The notes below the pieces were generated by a model. That model was not told where the DNA came from, ran no database searches, and worked only from the letters and a program-made list of their open reading frames with translations. The translations under genes were made by a program, and so were the position numbers. 51,355 nucleotides of DNA from an uncultured Pelagibacteraceae bacterium (lineage in GTDB: Bacteria > Pseudomonadota > Alphaproteobacteria > Pelagibacterales > Pelagibacteraceae): assembly GCA_902606445.1 (NCBI GenBank), contig CACLGJ010000004.1:1-51355 (forward strand), written 5' to 3'. Shown here one piece after another: positions 42,495 to 51,355 of the stretch (positions are counted from its first letter, which is position 1; each line of letters opens with the position of its first letter).

Positions 42495-43730
42495 TTATTT
42501 TTTTTGGTTAAATATATTTGTTTCTTTATCAGATGCATAGAAGATTGATAAATTAATAATAAATAATGTTAATAAAAAATTATTAAAAAATGAGCCACTT
42601 GGTAATAGTGGTGTAAATAAAAATAACATATAAGTAAATGTTCCTAACTTGAGATAGTTTGTTGTTTTAAAAACACTAATAATTTTTGAAAAAACAAGTT
42701 TAAATAAAATGTAAATAATCGCAATTGTACCAAAAATACCATGCTCCGCTAAAAGCTCCATATATATTTGATGGGGATGAGTGTTACAAAGATATTCTTT
42801 AATTTCCCTCTTTTGTTCATCACAAGTCTCCACTCTATAATTTTTATTACCAACTCCAAATACTTTATTGTTTTTAAAAACATGTAAACCCGATGAATAA
42901 AGATCAAAATAAATTGTATCTTTTTTAATAAATGTATAAGCAATATGTGAAAATCTTATTTTTAAAAACCACGAATTTGTTATTGTTATTAACATTAAAG
43001 CAATAATGCTTGAAGTTAAGATAAGTTTAAATTTCAGACTTATTGATTTTATTAGAAATAAGAACAAACCTAAGCCCAAAAATGCTTTAATCGTACTAGA
43101 TCTTTCGCCGGTCAGTAATATAGCAAATAAAAATAAAACAATTAGAATATAAGCAACAAATAAATTTTTATTTTTTAATCTATTTAACAAATAACCAATT
43201 AATATTAAAAAGAATCCGCTTAAAAAGCTTCCAACTATAGGTTCGTCTTTAAAAAAACTAACAATTCTAACTCCATAACCAGATTTTTTACCGGAATAAC
43301 CTAAAATATTAGCACCTAAAAAACTTTCAATAAAAACATCAATCAAAACTATACTTATAACTATTAACCAAAATTTAAGAACTTTATGAAAAAAAATTTT
43401 ATCAATAAAAAAATAATTAAATGCAACAAATAAAATTATAAATCTTATAAATCCAAAATTTCTTAAAAAGCCTTGATTAAATTCAATTGAAATAAATGAA
43501 TTAAAAATAAGATATATATAAAAAGCTAATAAGTAAAAAATTGTTTTAGATTTTAAAAAAGAAAAATTTTTTTTAGATATGATGTAAATAATAAAAGATA
43601 AATCAATTAATATAATATTTAAAACTGATGCTGCTGAACCTATTATGAAAGTTAAAGGGATTATAGAAAATAAAAATAAAAAATAATTTTTAATAACTTT
43701 GTCAGAATCAGACACTTTAAAATTTATCAT
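42495..43730 (-). CDS. O-antigen ligase/polymerase family membrane protein
   Basis: This 411-residue polytopic protein has about 10-12 predicted membrane helices and one larger loop containing Gly-Val-Gly-Asn-Lys-Asn-Tyr and Asn-Thr-His-Pro-His-Gln-Ile-Tyr-Met-Glu-Leu-Leu-Ala-Glu-His-Gly. That loop is the conserved signature of the WaaL/Wzy (Wzy_C) family. It would join or polymerise surface polysaccharide on the periplasmic face. Which of the two (ligase or polymerase) cannot be decided. It follows rpoD at 33 bases on the same strand. Confidence 0.85.
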   Translation of the reverse strand: MINFKVSDSDKVIKNYFLFLFSIIPLTFIIGSAASVLNIILIDLSFIIYIISKKNFSFLKSKTIFYLLAFYIYLIFNSFISIEFNQGFLRNFGFIRFIILFVAFNYFFIDKIFFHKVLKFWLIVISIVLIDVFIESFLGANILGYSGKKSGYGVRIVSFFKDEPIVGSFLSGFFLILIGYLLNRLKNKNLFVAYILIVLFLFAILLTGERSSTIKAFLGLGLFLFLIKSISLKFKLILTSSIIALMLITITNSWFLKIRFSHIAYTFIKKDTIYFDLYSSGLHVFKNNKVFGVGNKNYRVETCDEQKREIKEYLCNTHPHQIYMELLAEHGIFGTIAIIYILFKLVFSKIISVFKTTNYLKLGTFTYMLFLFTPLLPSGSFFNNFLLTLFIINLSIFYASDKETNIFNQKK

Positions 43731-43763
43731 AATTTCATAAACTTTAATGATAAAAAGATAATT

Positions 43764-45587
43764 CTAACTCTCTAAAAAACTCTTTAATTGTTTTGATCTA
43801 CTTGGATGTTTTAATTTTCTTAGAGCTTTGGCTTCAATCTGTCTAATTCTCTCTCTTGTGACAGAAAATTGTAGCCCAACTTCCTCTAAAGTATGATCTG
43901 TATTCATACCAACACCAAATCTCATTCTTAAAACTCTTTCCTCTCTCGGTGTTAGTGTAGAGAGTATTTTTGTAGTTGCTTCACCTAAATTAGATTTGAT
44001 AGCTTGCTCAAGTGGAGCAAGGGCTTTAGTGTCCTCTATAAAATCTCCTAAACTACTATCTTCTTCATCACCTACGGGTTTTTCTAATGAAACTGGTTCC
44101 TTAGAAATTTTTAAAACTTTTCTTACTTTATCTAGTGGCATTCTAAGTTTTTGTGCTAGCTCTTCTGGAGTTGCTTCTCTGCCAAATTCACTTAATATTA
44201 ATCTTTGAGTTCGAACAATTTTATTAATTGTTTCAATCATATGTACAGGAATTCTAATTGTTCTCGCTTGATCAGCTATTGATCTAGTAATTGCTTGTCT
44301 GATCCACCAAGTTGCATAAGTTGAAAATTTATAACCTCTTCTGTATTCAAATTTATCTACAGCCTTCATCAATCCAATATTACCTTCTTGAATTAAATCT
44401 AGAAATTGAAGTCCCCTATTGGTGTATTTCTTAGCAATTGAAATTACTAGTCTTAGGTTGGCTTCAACCATTTCTTTTTTTGCAATTCTCGACTCTTTTT
44501 CACCCTTTTGAATTCTGCTAACTAATTTTTTAAAATCAGTTACAGACATTCCAAGTTTATAACTTATTTCAATTAATCTCTCTCTTATATTTTTAAATTC
44601 ATCCTTATTTTTTATAAAAAATTGTTTCCATACAGTATTTGTGTCTAAAAATTTTTTTAAATTCGGGTTTATTTCATTACCAATATAAAATTTGATAAAT
44701 TCACTTCTGGAAATTTTATTATCCATTGCCAATCTTAATAAATTACCCTCGAGAGAAATGATTTTTTTATTTTCTATATAATGTTTTTGGACAAGCTCCT
44801 CTAAAACAGATGGGGACAATTGAAGAGATTTAATGTTCTCTAAAATATCTTTCACAATTTTTTCATAACCTTTTTCTTTTGCTGGTGAAAATGTTTGTGA
44901 GTTTAATGCACAGTCTAATTTTTCTTTTTGATATTTAATTAGTTTATTGTATTCTTTTGTAAGTGTTTGTACTGTTTTAAGAACTTTAGGTTTGATTTCT
45001 GTTTCCATTGCCGCAAGTGTAGGATTAAAATCATCATCATCTTCTGATGTTCCCTCATCCTTATCAGTTTCACCAGCATTTTTTTGTTTAGCACTAGGTC
45101 CTGTGCTTTCATCTTCCATGTAATTAGTATCAATATCTATTATTTCTCTAACTAAGATTTCATCTTTTTGAAGCTGTCCATTCCACTCAAAAAACTGTTG
45201 TGCTGTTATTGGGCTTTGCGATAATGCTATTAGCATTATATCTTTTCCTGCTTCAATTCTTTTTGCTATCGCAATTTCACCTTCTCTAGAAAGAAGTTCA
45301 ACCCCACCCATTTCTCTCAGGTACATTCTGATTGGATCATCACTTTTTTCGATAGTTTTACCCTCCTCTTTAGATGACGACTCTTTTTTTCTTAAAACTT
45401 TGTAATCAGATTTTTTTTCTACAAGAGCTACATGTCCGTCCAAGATATGAATAAATGCTTGAGATAAATTCTCATTAGAGAGGTTTCTTTTTCCTAAAGA
45501 CTTGTTCAATTCCTCATAGGTTATGAAACCTCTGTGAGTACCTCTACCCATCAGTCTAGCAAATGATTTAGTTATAATTCGTTCCAC
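43764..45587 (-). CDS. rpoD: Primary sigma factor RpoD (sigma-70)
   Basis: This 607-residue protein has a shortened region 1.1 ([10 protein letters not shown]), region 1.2 [11 protein letters not shown], a non-conserved region with an acidic run (about 165-185), and region 2 with Asn-Leu-Arg-Leu-Val and Tyr-Ala-Thr-Trp-Trp-Ile-Arg-Gln-Ala. Region 3 has Arg-Ile-Pro-Val-His-Met, and region 4 ends [10 protein letters not shown]. It directs housekeeping transcription. The start is GTG; an ATG 12 codons further on is possible. It follows dnaG by 67 bases. Confidence 0.97.
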   Translation of the reverse strand: MERIITKSFARLMGRGTHRGFITYEELNKSLGKRNLSNENLSQAFIHILDGHVALVEKKSDYKVLRKKESSSKEEGKTIEKSDDPIRMYLREMGGVELLSREGEIAIAKRIEAGKDIMLIALSQSPITAQQFFEWNGQLQKDEILVREIIDIDTNYMEDESTGPSAKQKNAGETDKDEGTSEDDDDFNPTLAAMETEIKPKVLKTVQTLTKEYNKLIKYQKEKLDCALNSQTFSPAKEKGYEKIVKDILENIKSLQLSPSVLEELVQKHYIENKKIISLEGNLLRLAMDNKISRSEFIKFYIGNEINPNLKKFLDTNTVWKQFFIKNKDEFKNIRERLIEISYKLGMSVTDFKKLVSRIQKGEKESRIAKKEMVEANLRLVISIAKKYTNRGLQFLDLIQEGNIGLMKAVDKFEYRRGYKFSTYATWWIRQAITRSIADQARTIRIPVHMIETINKIVRTQRLILSEFGREATPEELAQKLRMPLDKVRKVLKISKEPVSLEKPVGDEEDSSLGDFIEDTKALAPLEQAIKSNLGEATTKILSTLTPREERVLRMRFGVGMNTDHTLEEVGLQFSVTRERIRQIEAKALRKLKHPSRSKQLKSFLES

Positions 45588-45654
45588 AGCAAATTTAATT
45601 TGGATATCTTATATAATGTCAAATTAACAAAAATCCATTACTAATTTTAATCTA

Positions 45655-47433
45655 TTAATTGATATTTTGCTTCTTTTTTAGCTCTTTTAGCTCATTAAAT
45701 GTAGTCTCGCTCATGTCAACTGAGAACTTCGATTCTAATTCTTGAATTCTATACTCAAGATCATAATTCATTAGATCTCTTGAAATATCTTCTAATAATT
45801 CGATAGTTTTTTGATCATCATTAGCTTGATTTTTAAGTATATGTTTGATGGGTGCAAATTTATTTATCTTTTCTAATAATTGATTATCTAATTTTAAATT
45901 TTCAATTGTAATTTGCCCTCCAGATTTCAGTTTCTCGATTATTAGTTCAAATATTTTTTTATTAACTTCGGTAAATAACTTTATATTTTCAATTAAATGA
46001 ATATTTGCTTGTATCAAATTTAAATTATTCATTATTAGATATAACAAAGAAAACTCTTTAAGCTCTACACCAGTAAGAGATTGGCTATCATTAAAGTGTT
46101 TCTTAGTTAAATCTAATGATTTAGTTCTTTTAACAAAAAACTTTTTTTTATTTTGGTTAGAATGTGGTGTTAATTCTGCAATTTTTTCCAAGAAATATTC
46201 TAATACATATTTTTTAATAAAGTCGTCTTTAATTGTACTGGCAATACTTCTCAATTTTTTTTCAAAAATTGCTAACGAAGAAGGATTATTTTCTGATTGT
46301 TTTTTATAATGAATAAAAATAAATTGATGTATAGATAGCTTACTTTGTTTAGTAAAATCGATAAAGTTATCTTTGCCATTTTTATTAACATAACTATCTG
46401 GATCTTCCTTGTCTGGTAAAAATAAAAATGAAATTTGTTTTTCAGGTTTTAATTCTTTAATAGAGTTCTCTGCAGCTCTTAATGCTGCTTTATATCCACT
46501 TTCATCACCGTCAAAGCAGATAATGATATCATCAAAAAATTGGTTAAGAGTTAAAATTTGTTTATCTGTCAAAGAAGTTCCAAGATTTGCAACTACATTG
46601 TCGACTCCATTTTTACTTAAACCAACTACATCCATATAACCTTCAACTAAATAAATGTGATCTATTTTGTTAGAAAGTTTTCGAGCTAAATCTAAATTAT
46701 ATAAATTAGATCCTTTTTTAAAAAAATTTGTTTCAGGTGAATTAATATATTTGGCTAAATAGTCTAGATTTTCAATTATCCTTCCTCCTAATGCAATCGG
46801 TTGACCTGAAATGTTGTTAATAGGAAATATTAATCTACCTCTAAATCTTTCAACATATATTTTCTTTTTTTCATCCAAATAAAACAAACCAGTTTCGACT
46901 AAAGTTTGCTCACTATAATTATTTTTTAATTTTTTAAAAAAATTTGGATTTTTTTCTATATATCCAATTTTAAATTTTTTAACTTCATCTTTTGTTAAAG
47001 ATCTATTCTTTAAGTAATCCCTTGCAACAGAATATCTTTCATTTTTTAATAATTCGTTATGGTAAAAATCTACATATTGTCTAAAGATTGATTGGTACTC
47101 TTTCCATTTTTTTTCTCTTTCCTCATCTTGTTTTGAAAACATGTAAGGTTGCATCCCAGCTAATTGAGCTAAATGCTTTACTGCCTCACCGAATTTAAGA
47201 TTTTGAATTTTCATTACGAAATCAAAAATGTTTCCATGCTCTGATGTTGCAAAACAATGATAAAATTCTTTTTCATCATTGACTGTAAAAGATGGAGTTT
47301 TTTCATTTTTGAAGGGAGATAATCCAACATATTCTTTTCCTCTTTTTTTTAAGACAACAGACTTTGATACAACAGTTGAAACTTTTAACCTTGTTTTAAT
47401 TTCATCAAGATATTCTTTAGGATATTTCATCAA
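45655..47433 (-). CDS. dnaG: DNA primase DnaG with a degenerate zinc-binding site
   Basis: This 592-residue primase makes RNA primers at the fork. The Toprim domain is intact (Leu-Val-Glu-Gly-Tyr-Met-Asp, and Cys-Phe-Asp-Gly-Asp-Glu-Ser-Gly), and Gly-Gly-Arg-Ile before it is typical. The N-terminal CHC2 zinc site is mostly lost: the four ligand columns (Cys40, His43, Cys61, Cys64 in E. coli) read Ser39, Lys42, Cys60, Thr63 here, while surrounding residues (Ser-Pro-Phe-Lys-Asn-Glu-Lys-Thr-Pro-Ser-Phe) are well kept. It overlaps yqeY by four bases and precedes rpoD, a remnant of the macromolecular synthesis operon. Confidence 0.95.
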   Translation of the reverse strand: MMKYPKEYLDEIKTRLKVSTVVSKSVVLKKRGKEYVGLSPFKNEKTPSFTVNDEKEFYHCFATSEHGNIFDFVMKIQNLKFGEAVKHLAQLAGMQPYMFSKQDEEREKKWKEYQSIFRQYVDFYHNELLKNERYSVARDYLKNRSLTKDEVKKFKIGYIEKNPNFFKKLKNNYSEQTLVETGLFYLDEKKKIYVERFRGRLIFPINNISGQPIALGGRIIENLDYLAKYINSPETNFFKKGSNLYNLDLARKLSNKIDHIYLVEGYMDVVGLSKNGVDNVVANLGTSLTDKQILTLNQFFDDIIICFDGDESGYKAALRAAENSIKELKPEKQISFLFLPDKEDPDSYVNKNGKDNFIDFTKQSKLSIHQFIFIHYKKQSENNPSSLAIFEKKLRSIASTIKDDFIKKYVLEYFLEKIAELTPHSNQNKKKFFVKRTKSLDLTKKHFNDSQSLTGVELKEFSLLYLIMNNLNLIQANIHLIENIKLFTEVNKKIFELIIEKLKSGGQITIENLKLDNQLLEKINKFAPIKHILKNQANDDQKTIELLEDISRDLMNYDLEYRIQELESKFSVDMSETTFNELKELKKKQNIN

Positions 47434-47891
47434 CTATTTAATAATTCTTTAATGAGAGGACCTGCTTTTGAAAAATCAATTTCATCTGAATAAAGTTTTT
47501 TTAATTCACCCATTACTTTCCCCATGTCTTTAACTGAATTTGCACCAAGTTTAGAAATAAGTTCTGCACAAATTTTTTTAGTTTCCTCATCACCAAGCTG
47601 TTTTGGTAAAAATCCAGTCAAAATATTATATTCATTTTGCTCTACCTCTAAGAGATCTGTCCTGTTGTTTTTTTTGTAGATATCTATCGATTCGGCTCTC
47701 TGTTTGACCATTTTTTTCAGAAGCTTTTTTATGTCTTCATCATCTGTTTCTTTTTTATTTGGACCAGACCTATTTGAAATGTCCAGATCCTTTATTGATG
47801 ATAAAATTAACCTATAAGTTGATATTTTTATTTTATCCTTGGCTTTTAAGGCGTTTTTATATTCAGTTTCGATTGTCTCTTTTAATGGCAT
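47430..47891 (-). CDS. yqeY: GatB/YqeY domain protein
   Basis: This 153-residue protein is wholly a YqeY domain: Tyr-Arg-Leu-Ile-Leu-Ser-Ser-Ile-Lys, the Gln-Arg-Ala-Glu-Ser-Ile-Asp-Ile-Tyr-Lys-Lys-Asn-Arg segment, Ile-Leu-Thr-Gly-Phe-Leu-Pro-Lys-Gln-Leu, and Asp-Met-Gly-Lys-Val-Met-Gly. The domain is shared with the tail of the GatB amidotransferase and is thought to contact tRNA. The stand-alone function is unresolved. The gene commonly precedes dnaG and rpoD in alphaproteobacteria, and overlaps dnaG by four bases here. It diverges from carA. Confidence 0.92.
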   Translation of the reverse strand: MPLKETIETEYKNALKAKDKIKISTYRLILSSIKDLDISNRSGPNKKETDDEDIKKLLKKMVKQRAESIDIYKKNNRTDLLEVEQNEYNILTGFLPKQLGDEETKKICAELISKLGANSVKDMGKVMGELKKLYSDEIDFSKAGPLIKELLNS

Positions 47892-47967
47892 ATATTTTTA
47901 ATCTACTTCAAAGAAAAAAATCTTCAAAAGAAAAATTGTTTTTTTACAATTTTATAATACATCTCTG

Positions 47968-47996
47968 TTGCGATAATAAATCAATTATTGTATTAA
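47968..47996 (+). promoter_or_regulatory. Candidate promoter of carA
   Basis: TTGCGA (47968-47973) and TATTAA (47991-47996) are separated by 17 bases in the 126-base spacer between yqeY and carA, and would start transcription about 15 bases before the carA TTG. Another TATAAT (47953-47958) lies upstream without a matching -35. No pyrimidine- or arginine-responsive element is recognisable. Confidence 0.4.
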
Positions 47997-48017
47997 CCTT
48001 TAACTTATGAGTTGTAA

Positions 48018-49211
48018 TTGATCAAAAAAGCAAAAAAAACAAACTCAAAAAAATCTCAAAATCACACAGGCGTTTTAGTTCTTGAAAACAAGAGAGTTTT
48101 CAAAGGTATTGGAATTGGATACCCAGGAGAAGCGACCGGTGAGATTTGCTTTAACACCTCTCTAACAGGATACCAAGAAATTATTTCTGATCCTTCTTAT
48201 GCGGGTCAGATTATTAACTTTACATTCCCACATATTGGAAATGTTGGAACTAACAAAGAGGATGTTGAATCTGACAAAATCTGGACAAGGGGTGTGATAT
48301 TTAATTCAGAAATAACCTCTCCTTCAAATTATAGAGCATTTATGCATTTAGACTCTTGGCTTAAAAAAAATAAAATTGTTGGAATTACAGGACTAGATAC
48401 TAGATGTTTAACAAACTTTATTAGAGATAAAGGAGCACCTAAGGGAACAATTTCTTATTCAAAAAATGCAAAATTTAATATTAGTAAATTAACAAACTCA
48501 ACCATTAAATGGAGTGGATTAAAAAATCTTGATCTTGCAGAAACTGTAACAACCTCAAAAAACTATATTTGGAGAGGCCTTAAAACTTGGAAGAAAGAAA
48601 CAGGATATAAAAAAAATAAAAAAAATTCTTTTCATGTGGTTGCAATTGATTATGGAATTAAAAAAAATATCCTAAGATATTTTTCAGACTTCAAATGTAA
48701 AGTAACGGTCGTTTCTTGCAAAACCTCTGCTGAAAAAATATTAGATCTTAGACCGCATGGAATATTTTTATCGAATGGTCCCGGTGATCCTGCGGCAACA
48801 GGAAAATATGCAATAGAAATACTTAATAAATTAATTAAAAAAAATTTACCTATATTCGGGATTTGTTTAGGTCATCAAATTTTAGCATTAGCTTTAGGCG
48901 GTAAAACAAAAAAAATGAAGTTGGGACATAGAGGTGCAAACCATCCTGTCAAAAATTTAGTGCATGATAAAGTAGAAATTACCAGTCAAAATCATGGTTT
49001 TGTAGTTGTTGAAGAAACTTTACCAAAAAAAATTGAAGTAACTCATAAATCTCTTTTTGATAATACTATTGAAGGAATTAGACTTAAAAACAGACCAATA
49101 TTTTCAGTGCAATACCATCCAGAGTCAAACCCTGGACCACAAGATAGTGTCTACTTATTTCAAGAATTTATTAACAACATAAAAAAAAATGCCAAAAAGA
49201 AGAGATATTAA
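48018..49211 (+). CDS. carA: Carbamoyl-phosphate synthase, small (glutaminase) subunit
   Basis: This 397-residue subunit hydrolyses glutamine and passes ammonia to CarB, supplying carbamoyl phosphate to pyrimidine and arginine synthesis. The N-terminal domain has [18 protein letters not shown]; the class I glutaminase domain has Leu-Ser-Asn-Gly-Pro-Gly-Asp-Pro, the nucleophile Cys in Gly-Ile-Cys-Leu-Gly-His-Gln, and His/Glu in Tyr-His-Pro-Glu. The start is TTG with a Lys-rich lead of about 12 residues; the true start could be slightly downstream. It overlaps carB by 23 bases. Confidence 0.96.
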   Translation: MIKKAKKTNSKKSQNHTGVLVLENKRVFKGIGIGYPGEATGEICFNTSLTGYQEIISDPSYAGQIINFTFPHIGNVGTNKEDVESDKIWTRGVIFNSEITSPSNYRAFMHLDSWLKKNKIVGITGLDTRCLTNFIRDKGAPKGTISYSKNAKFNISKLTNSTIKWSGLKNLDLAETVTTSKNYIWRGLKTWKKETGYKKNKKNSFHVVAIDYGIKKNILRYFSDFKCKVTVVSCKTSAEKILDLRPHGIFLSNGPGDPAATGKYAIEILNKLIKKNLPIFGICLGHQILALALGGKTKKMKLGHRGANHPVKNLVHDKVEITSQNHGFVVVEETLPKKIEVTHKSLFDNTIEGIRLKNRPIFSVQYHPESNPGPQDSVYLFQEFINNIKKNAKKKRY

Positions 49212-51355
49212 AAAAATATTAGTTGTAGGAGCTGGACCCATTATCATTGGTCAGGCATGTGAGTTTGATTATTCTGGCACACAAGCTTGTAAGGCATTAA
49301 AAGATGAGGGTTACAAAGTAATTTTAATTAACTCAAATCCTGCAACTATTATGACTGATCCAGATGTTGCAGATAAAACTTATATAGAGCCAATAACATC
49401 AGAAGTTTTAGAAAAAATTCTTCAAAAAGAGAAACCAGATGCAATTCTACCAACTATGGGTGGTCAGACTGCACTTAATCTTGCAATGGAAGCTGAGAAA
49501 AAAGGAATTTTAAAAAAGTATAAGATTGAGCTCATAGGGGCAAATTCTAAGGCAATTGCCAATGCAGAGGATAGGAAGAAATTTAGAAAAAATATGATCG
49601 ACATTGGTTTAGATTTACCTAAATCTGAAATTGTAAACAATATCAACCAAGCATCAAAAGTTTTAAAAAAAATTGGTCTTCCTGCAATTATAAGACCTGC
49701 ATTTACACTTGGAGGTCTTGGTGGTGGTATAGCTAAAAATAAGAAAGACTACCTTAAAATAATTAAAAGCGGGCTTCATGAGTCTCCAGTTAGTCAAGTA
49801 TTGGTTGAAGAGTGTTTAGAAGGCTGGAAAGAATTTGAGATGGAAGTTGTGAGAGATAAAAAAGATAATTGCATCATCATCTGCTCAATTGAAAATGTTG
49901 ATCCGATGGGAATACATACTGGTGACTCAGTAACTGTTGCTCCAGCGCTTACATTGACTGATAAAGAATACCAAATAATGAGAAATGCTTCTATTGCATG
50001 TTTAAGAAAAATTGGAGTTGAGACAGGTGGATCAAATGTTCAATTTGCAATTAATCCTAAAAATGGCCGAATGGTTGTAATTGAAATGAACCCTAGAGTA
50101 TCAAGATCATCAGCACTTGCATCAAAAGCAACTGGATTTCCAATTGCAAAAGTTGCTGCAAAACTTGCAGTTGGTTACACTTTGGATGAATTAAAAAATG
50201 AAATCACCAAAGTAACACCTGCTTCATTTGAGCCAAGTATTGATTATGTAGTAACAAAAATTCCAAGATTTACATTTGAAAAATTTTCAACTTCTCCTGC
50301 AACTTTAGGAACATCAATGAAATCAGTTGGTGAGGCAATGGCTATAGGAAGAAATTTTAAAGAATCTCTTCAAAAAGCATTGGTGTCTCTTGAAACTGGT
50401 TTTTCAGGATTAGATAGAATATTTGATTTAGATAAAAAAATAATTGAAAAAAAGCTCAAAGAAAATATTCCCAATAAACTCTTACTAGTTGCAGAAGCGA
50501 TAAGAAAAAAAATTAATTTAAAAAGAATATTCCTACTATCGAAAATTGATCCATGGTTTCTAGAGCAAATTAAAGAAATAGTAGACAGTGAGATTAAAAT
50601 TAAAAGCAAAGGGTTGCCTAAGAATTTTAATGAATTTAATAAAATTAAATCAATAGGCTTTTCTGACAAAAAATTATCAGAGTTAACAAATACATCAGAA
50701 GATATAATAAGACGAAAAAGGACTGCCCTTAAAATTTTACCAGTATTTAAAAAAGTTGATACTTGTGCAGCTGAATTTAAATCATTTACACCTTATATGT
50801 ACTCAACATATCAACGAAATTTTTCAATAAATTCAGAATGTGAAGCAGATCCATCAACTAAGAAAAAGATTATTATTCTAGGTGGTGGTCCTAATAGGAT
50901 TGGTCAAGGAATAGAATTTGATTATTGCTGCTGTCAGGCGAGTTTTTCATTAAAAGAAGGTGGATTTGAGACGATTATGGTTAATTGTAATCCTGAAACA
51001 GTTTCAACAGATTATGATACAAGTGATAGATTGTATTTTGAGCCACTCAAAGAAGAATATGTTTTTAATATAATCAAGAAAGAAAAAGAAAAAGGAAACT
51101 TAGTTGGAATTATTACTCAATTTGGTGGTCAAACCCCAATTAAACTTGCAAAATTTTTACATGATAACAGACTTCCAATCTTAGGAACACAATATACATC
51201 AATTGATTTAGCAGAAGATAGAGATAGATTTAGAAATTTACTTAATAGGCTGAAGCTAAAACAGGCTGAAAGTGGAATTGCTAAAACCTTTAAACAAGCT
51301 ATTCAAATAGCTGACAAAATCGGTTTACCTTTGATGGTTAGGCCCTCATATGTTT
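49189..51355 (+). CDS. carB: Carbamoyl-phosphate synthase, large subunit (3' end outside window)
   Basis: About 722 codons of a protein expected to be about 1070 residues are visible. The first half shows [25 protein letters not shown], the ATP-grasp Arg-Pro-Ala-Phe-Thr-Leu-Gly-Gly and [11 protein letters not shown]. The homologous second half begins [13 protein letters not shown]. It makes carbamoyl phosphate from bicarbonate, ammonia and two ATP. The ATG at 49189 lies inside the carA tail, a 23-base overlap implying coupled translation. It is complete up to the window edge, with no frame break. Confidence 0.96.
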   Translation, partial: MPKRRDIKKILVVGAGPIIIGQACEFDYSGTQACKALKDEGYKVILINSNPATIMTDPDVADKTYIEPITSEVLEKILQKEKPDAILPTMGGQTALNLAMEAEKKGILKKYKIELIGANSKAIANAEDRKKFRKNMIDIGLDLPKSEIVNNINQASKVLKKIGLPAIIRPAFTLGGLGGGIAKNKKDYLKIIKSGLHESPVSQVLVEECLEGWKEFEMEVVRDKKDNCIIICSIENVDPMGIHTGDSVTVAPALTLTDKEYQIMRNASIACLRKIGVETGGSNVQFAINPKNGRMVVIEMNPRVSRSSALASKATGFPIAKVAAKLAVGYTLDELKNEITKVTPASFEPSIDYVVTKIPRFTFEKFSTSPATLGTSMKSVGEAMAIGRNFKESLQKALVSLETGFSGLDRIFDLDKKIIEKKLKENIPNKLLLVAEAIRKKINLKRIFLLSKIDPWFLEQIKEIVDSEIKIKSKGLPKNFNEFNKIKSIGFSDKKLSELTNTSEDIIRRKRTALKILPVFKKVDTCAAEFKSFTPYMYSTYQRNFSINSECEADPSTKKKIIILGGGPNRIGQGIEFDYCCCQASFSLKEGGFETIMVNCNPETVSTDYDTSDRLYFEPLKEEYVFNIIKKEKEKGNLVGIITQFGGQTPIKLAKFLHDNRLPILGTQYTSIDLAEDRDRFRNLLNRLKLKQAESGIAKTFKQAIQIADKIGLPLMVRPSYV

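Noticed and set aside
47930..47960. Hairpin-like ATTGT-T-run-ACAAT plus TATAAT in the carA leader as an attenuator
   Set aside because: The stem is only five weak A/T-rich pairs and there is no leader peptide or alternative pairing that I can see.
1..51355. CRISPR array, prophage, insertion sequence or integron
   Set aside because: No regularly spaced repeats, transposase, integrase or phage structural genes are visible; content is core chromosomal throughout.

Overview
This is an AT-rich, tightly packed chromosomal stretch from a free-living marine alphaproteobacterium. It is almost certainly a SAR11 (Pelagibacterales) genome. The grounds are the base composition, the near-absence of intergenic DNA with routine 1-20 base overlaps, a proteorhodopsin followed by ferredoxin and ferredoxin reductase, and the alphaproteobacterial order of the division/cell-wall (dcw) cluster. 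No phage, insertion sequence, CRISPR array or plasmid function is visible. The unusual content lies in how standard systems have been reduced and rearranged.

Layout. 1-886: the 3' end of a MOSC-domain gene runs into an N-terminally truncated phytanoyl-CoA dioxygenase, apparently a deletion scar, followed by two tiny translationally coupled membrane ORFs. 887-3703 (minus): blue-tuned proteorhodopsin, an intrinsic terminator, [2Fe-2S] ferredoxin, ferredoxin-NADP reductase and a YfcG-like glutathione transferase. 3918-6129 (plus): propionyl-CoA synthetase and an SMR-type transporter. 6130-8604 (minus): a glycosyltransferase split by a one-base shift at a ten-base homopolymer, then dihydroorotase. 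8648-14843: YgfZ, tRNA-Leu, NadA and NadC (NAD synthesis), a MazG-like protein, fumarase C and an AsmA-like protein. 14873-18602 (plus): UvrD/PcrA helicase and an M24 aminopeptidase.

18585-39424 (minus) is a 20.8 kb dcw supercluster. In transcription order it reads mraZ, ftsZ, rsmH, ftsL, ftsI, a fused murE-murF, mraY, murD, ftsW, murG, murC, murB, ddl, ftsQ, a drastically shortened ftsA-like gene, lpxC, bamD, ligA. Most genes overlap, and the only clear promoter lies in front of mraZ, where three TGGGN repeats at 10-bp spacing overlap the -10 box (a MraZ operator). Compared with the usual alphaproteobacterial order, ftsZ has moved from between ftsA and lpxC to directly after mraZ, and FtsA has lost its second actin-fold domain.

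39585-39938 (minus) is the RNase P RNA with a recognisable promoter. 39983-43730 holds an AmpD-like amidase, MlaA and MlaC (outer-membrane lipid transport), tRNA-Met, tRNA-Val and an O-antigen-ligase-like membrane protein. 43764-47891 (minus) is the macromolecular synthesis group yqeY-dnaG-rpoD, in which the DnaG zinc ligands are mostly lost. 48018 to the end (plus) is carA and the first three quarters of carB, cut by the window edge.

Together the genes cover energy and redox (rhodopsin, ferredoxin, FNR), NAD and pyrimidine precursors (nadA, nadC, pyrC, carAB), peptidoglycan synthesis and division, envelope maintenance, and core replication and transcription. All functional calls come from reading motifs and gene order by eye; no database search was run.
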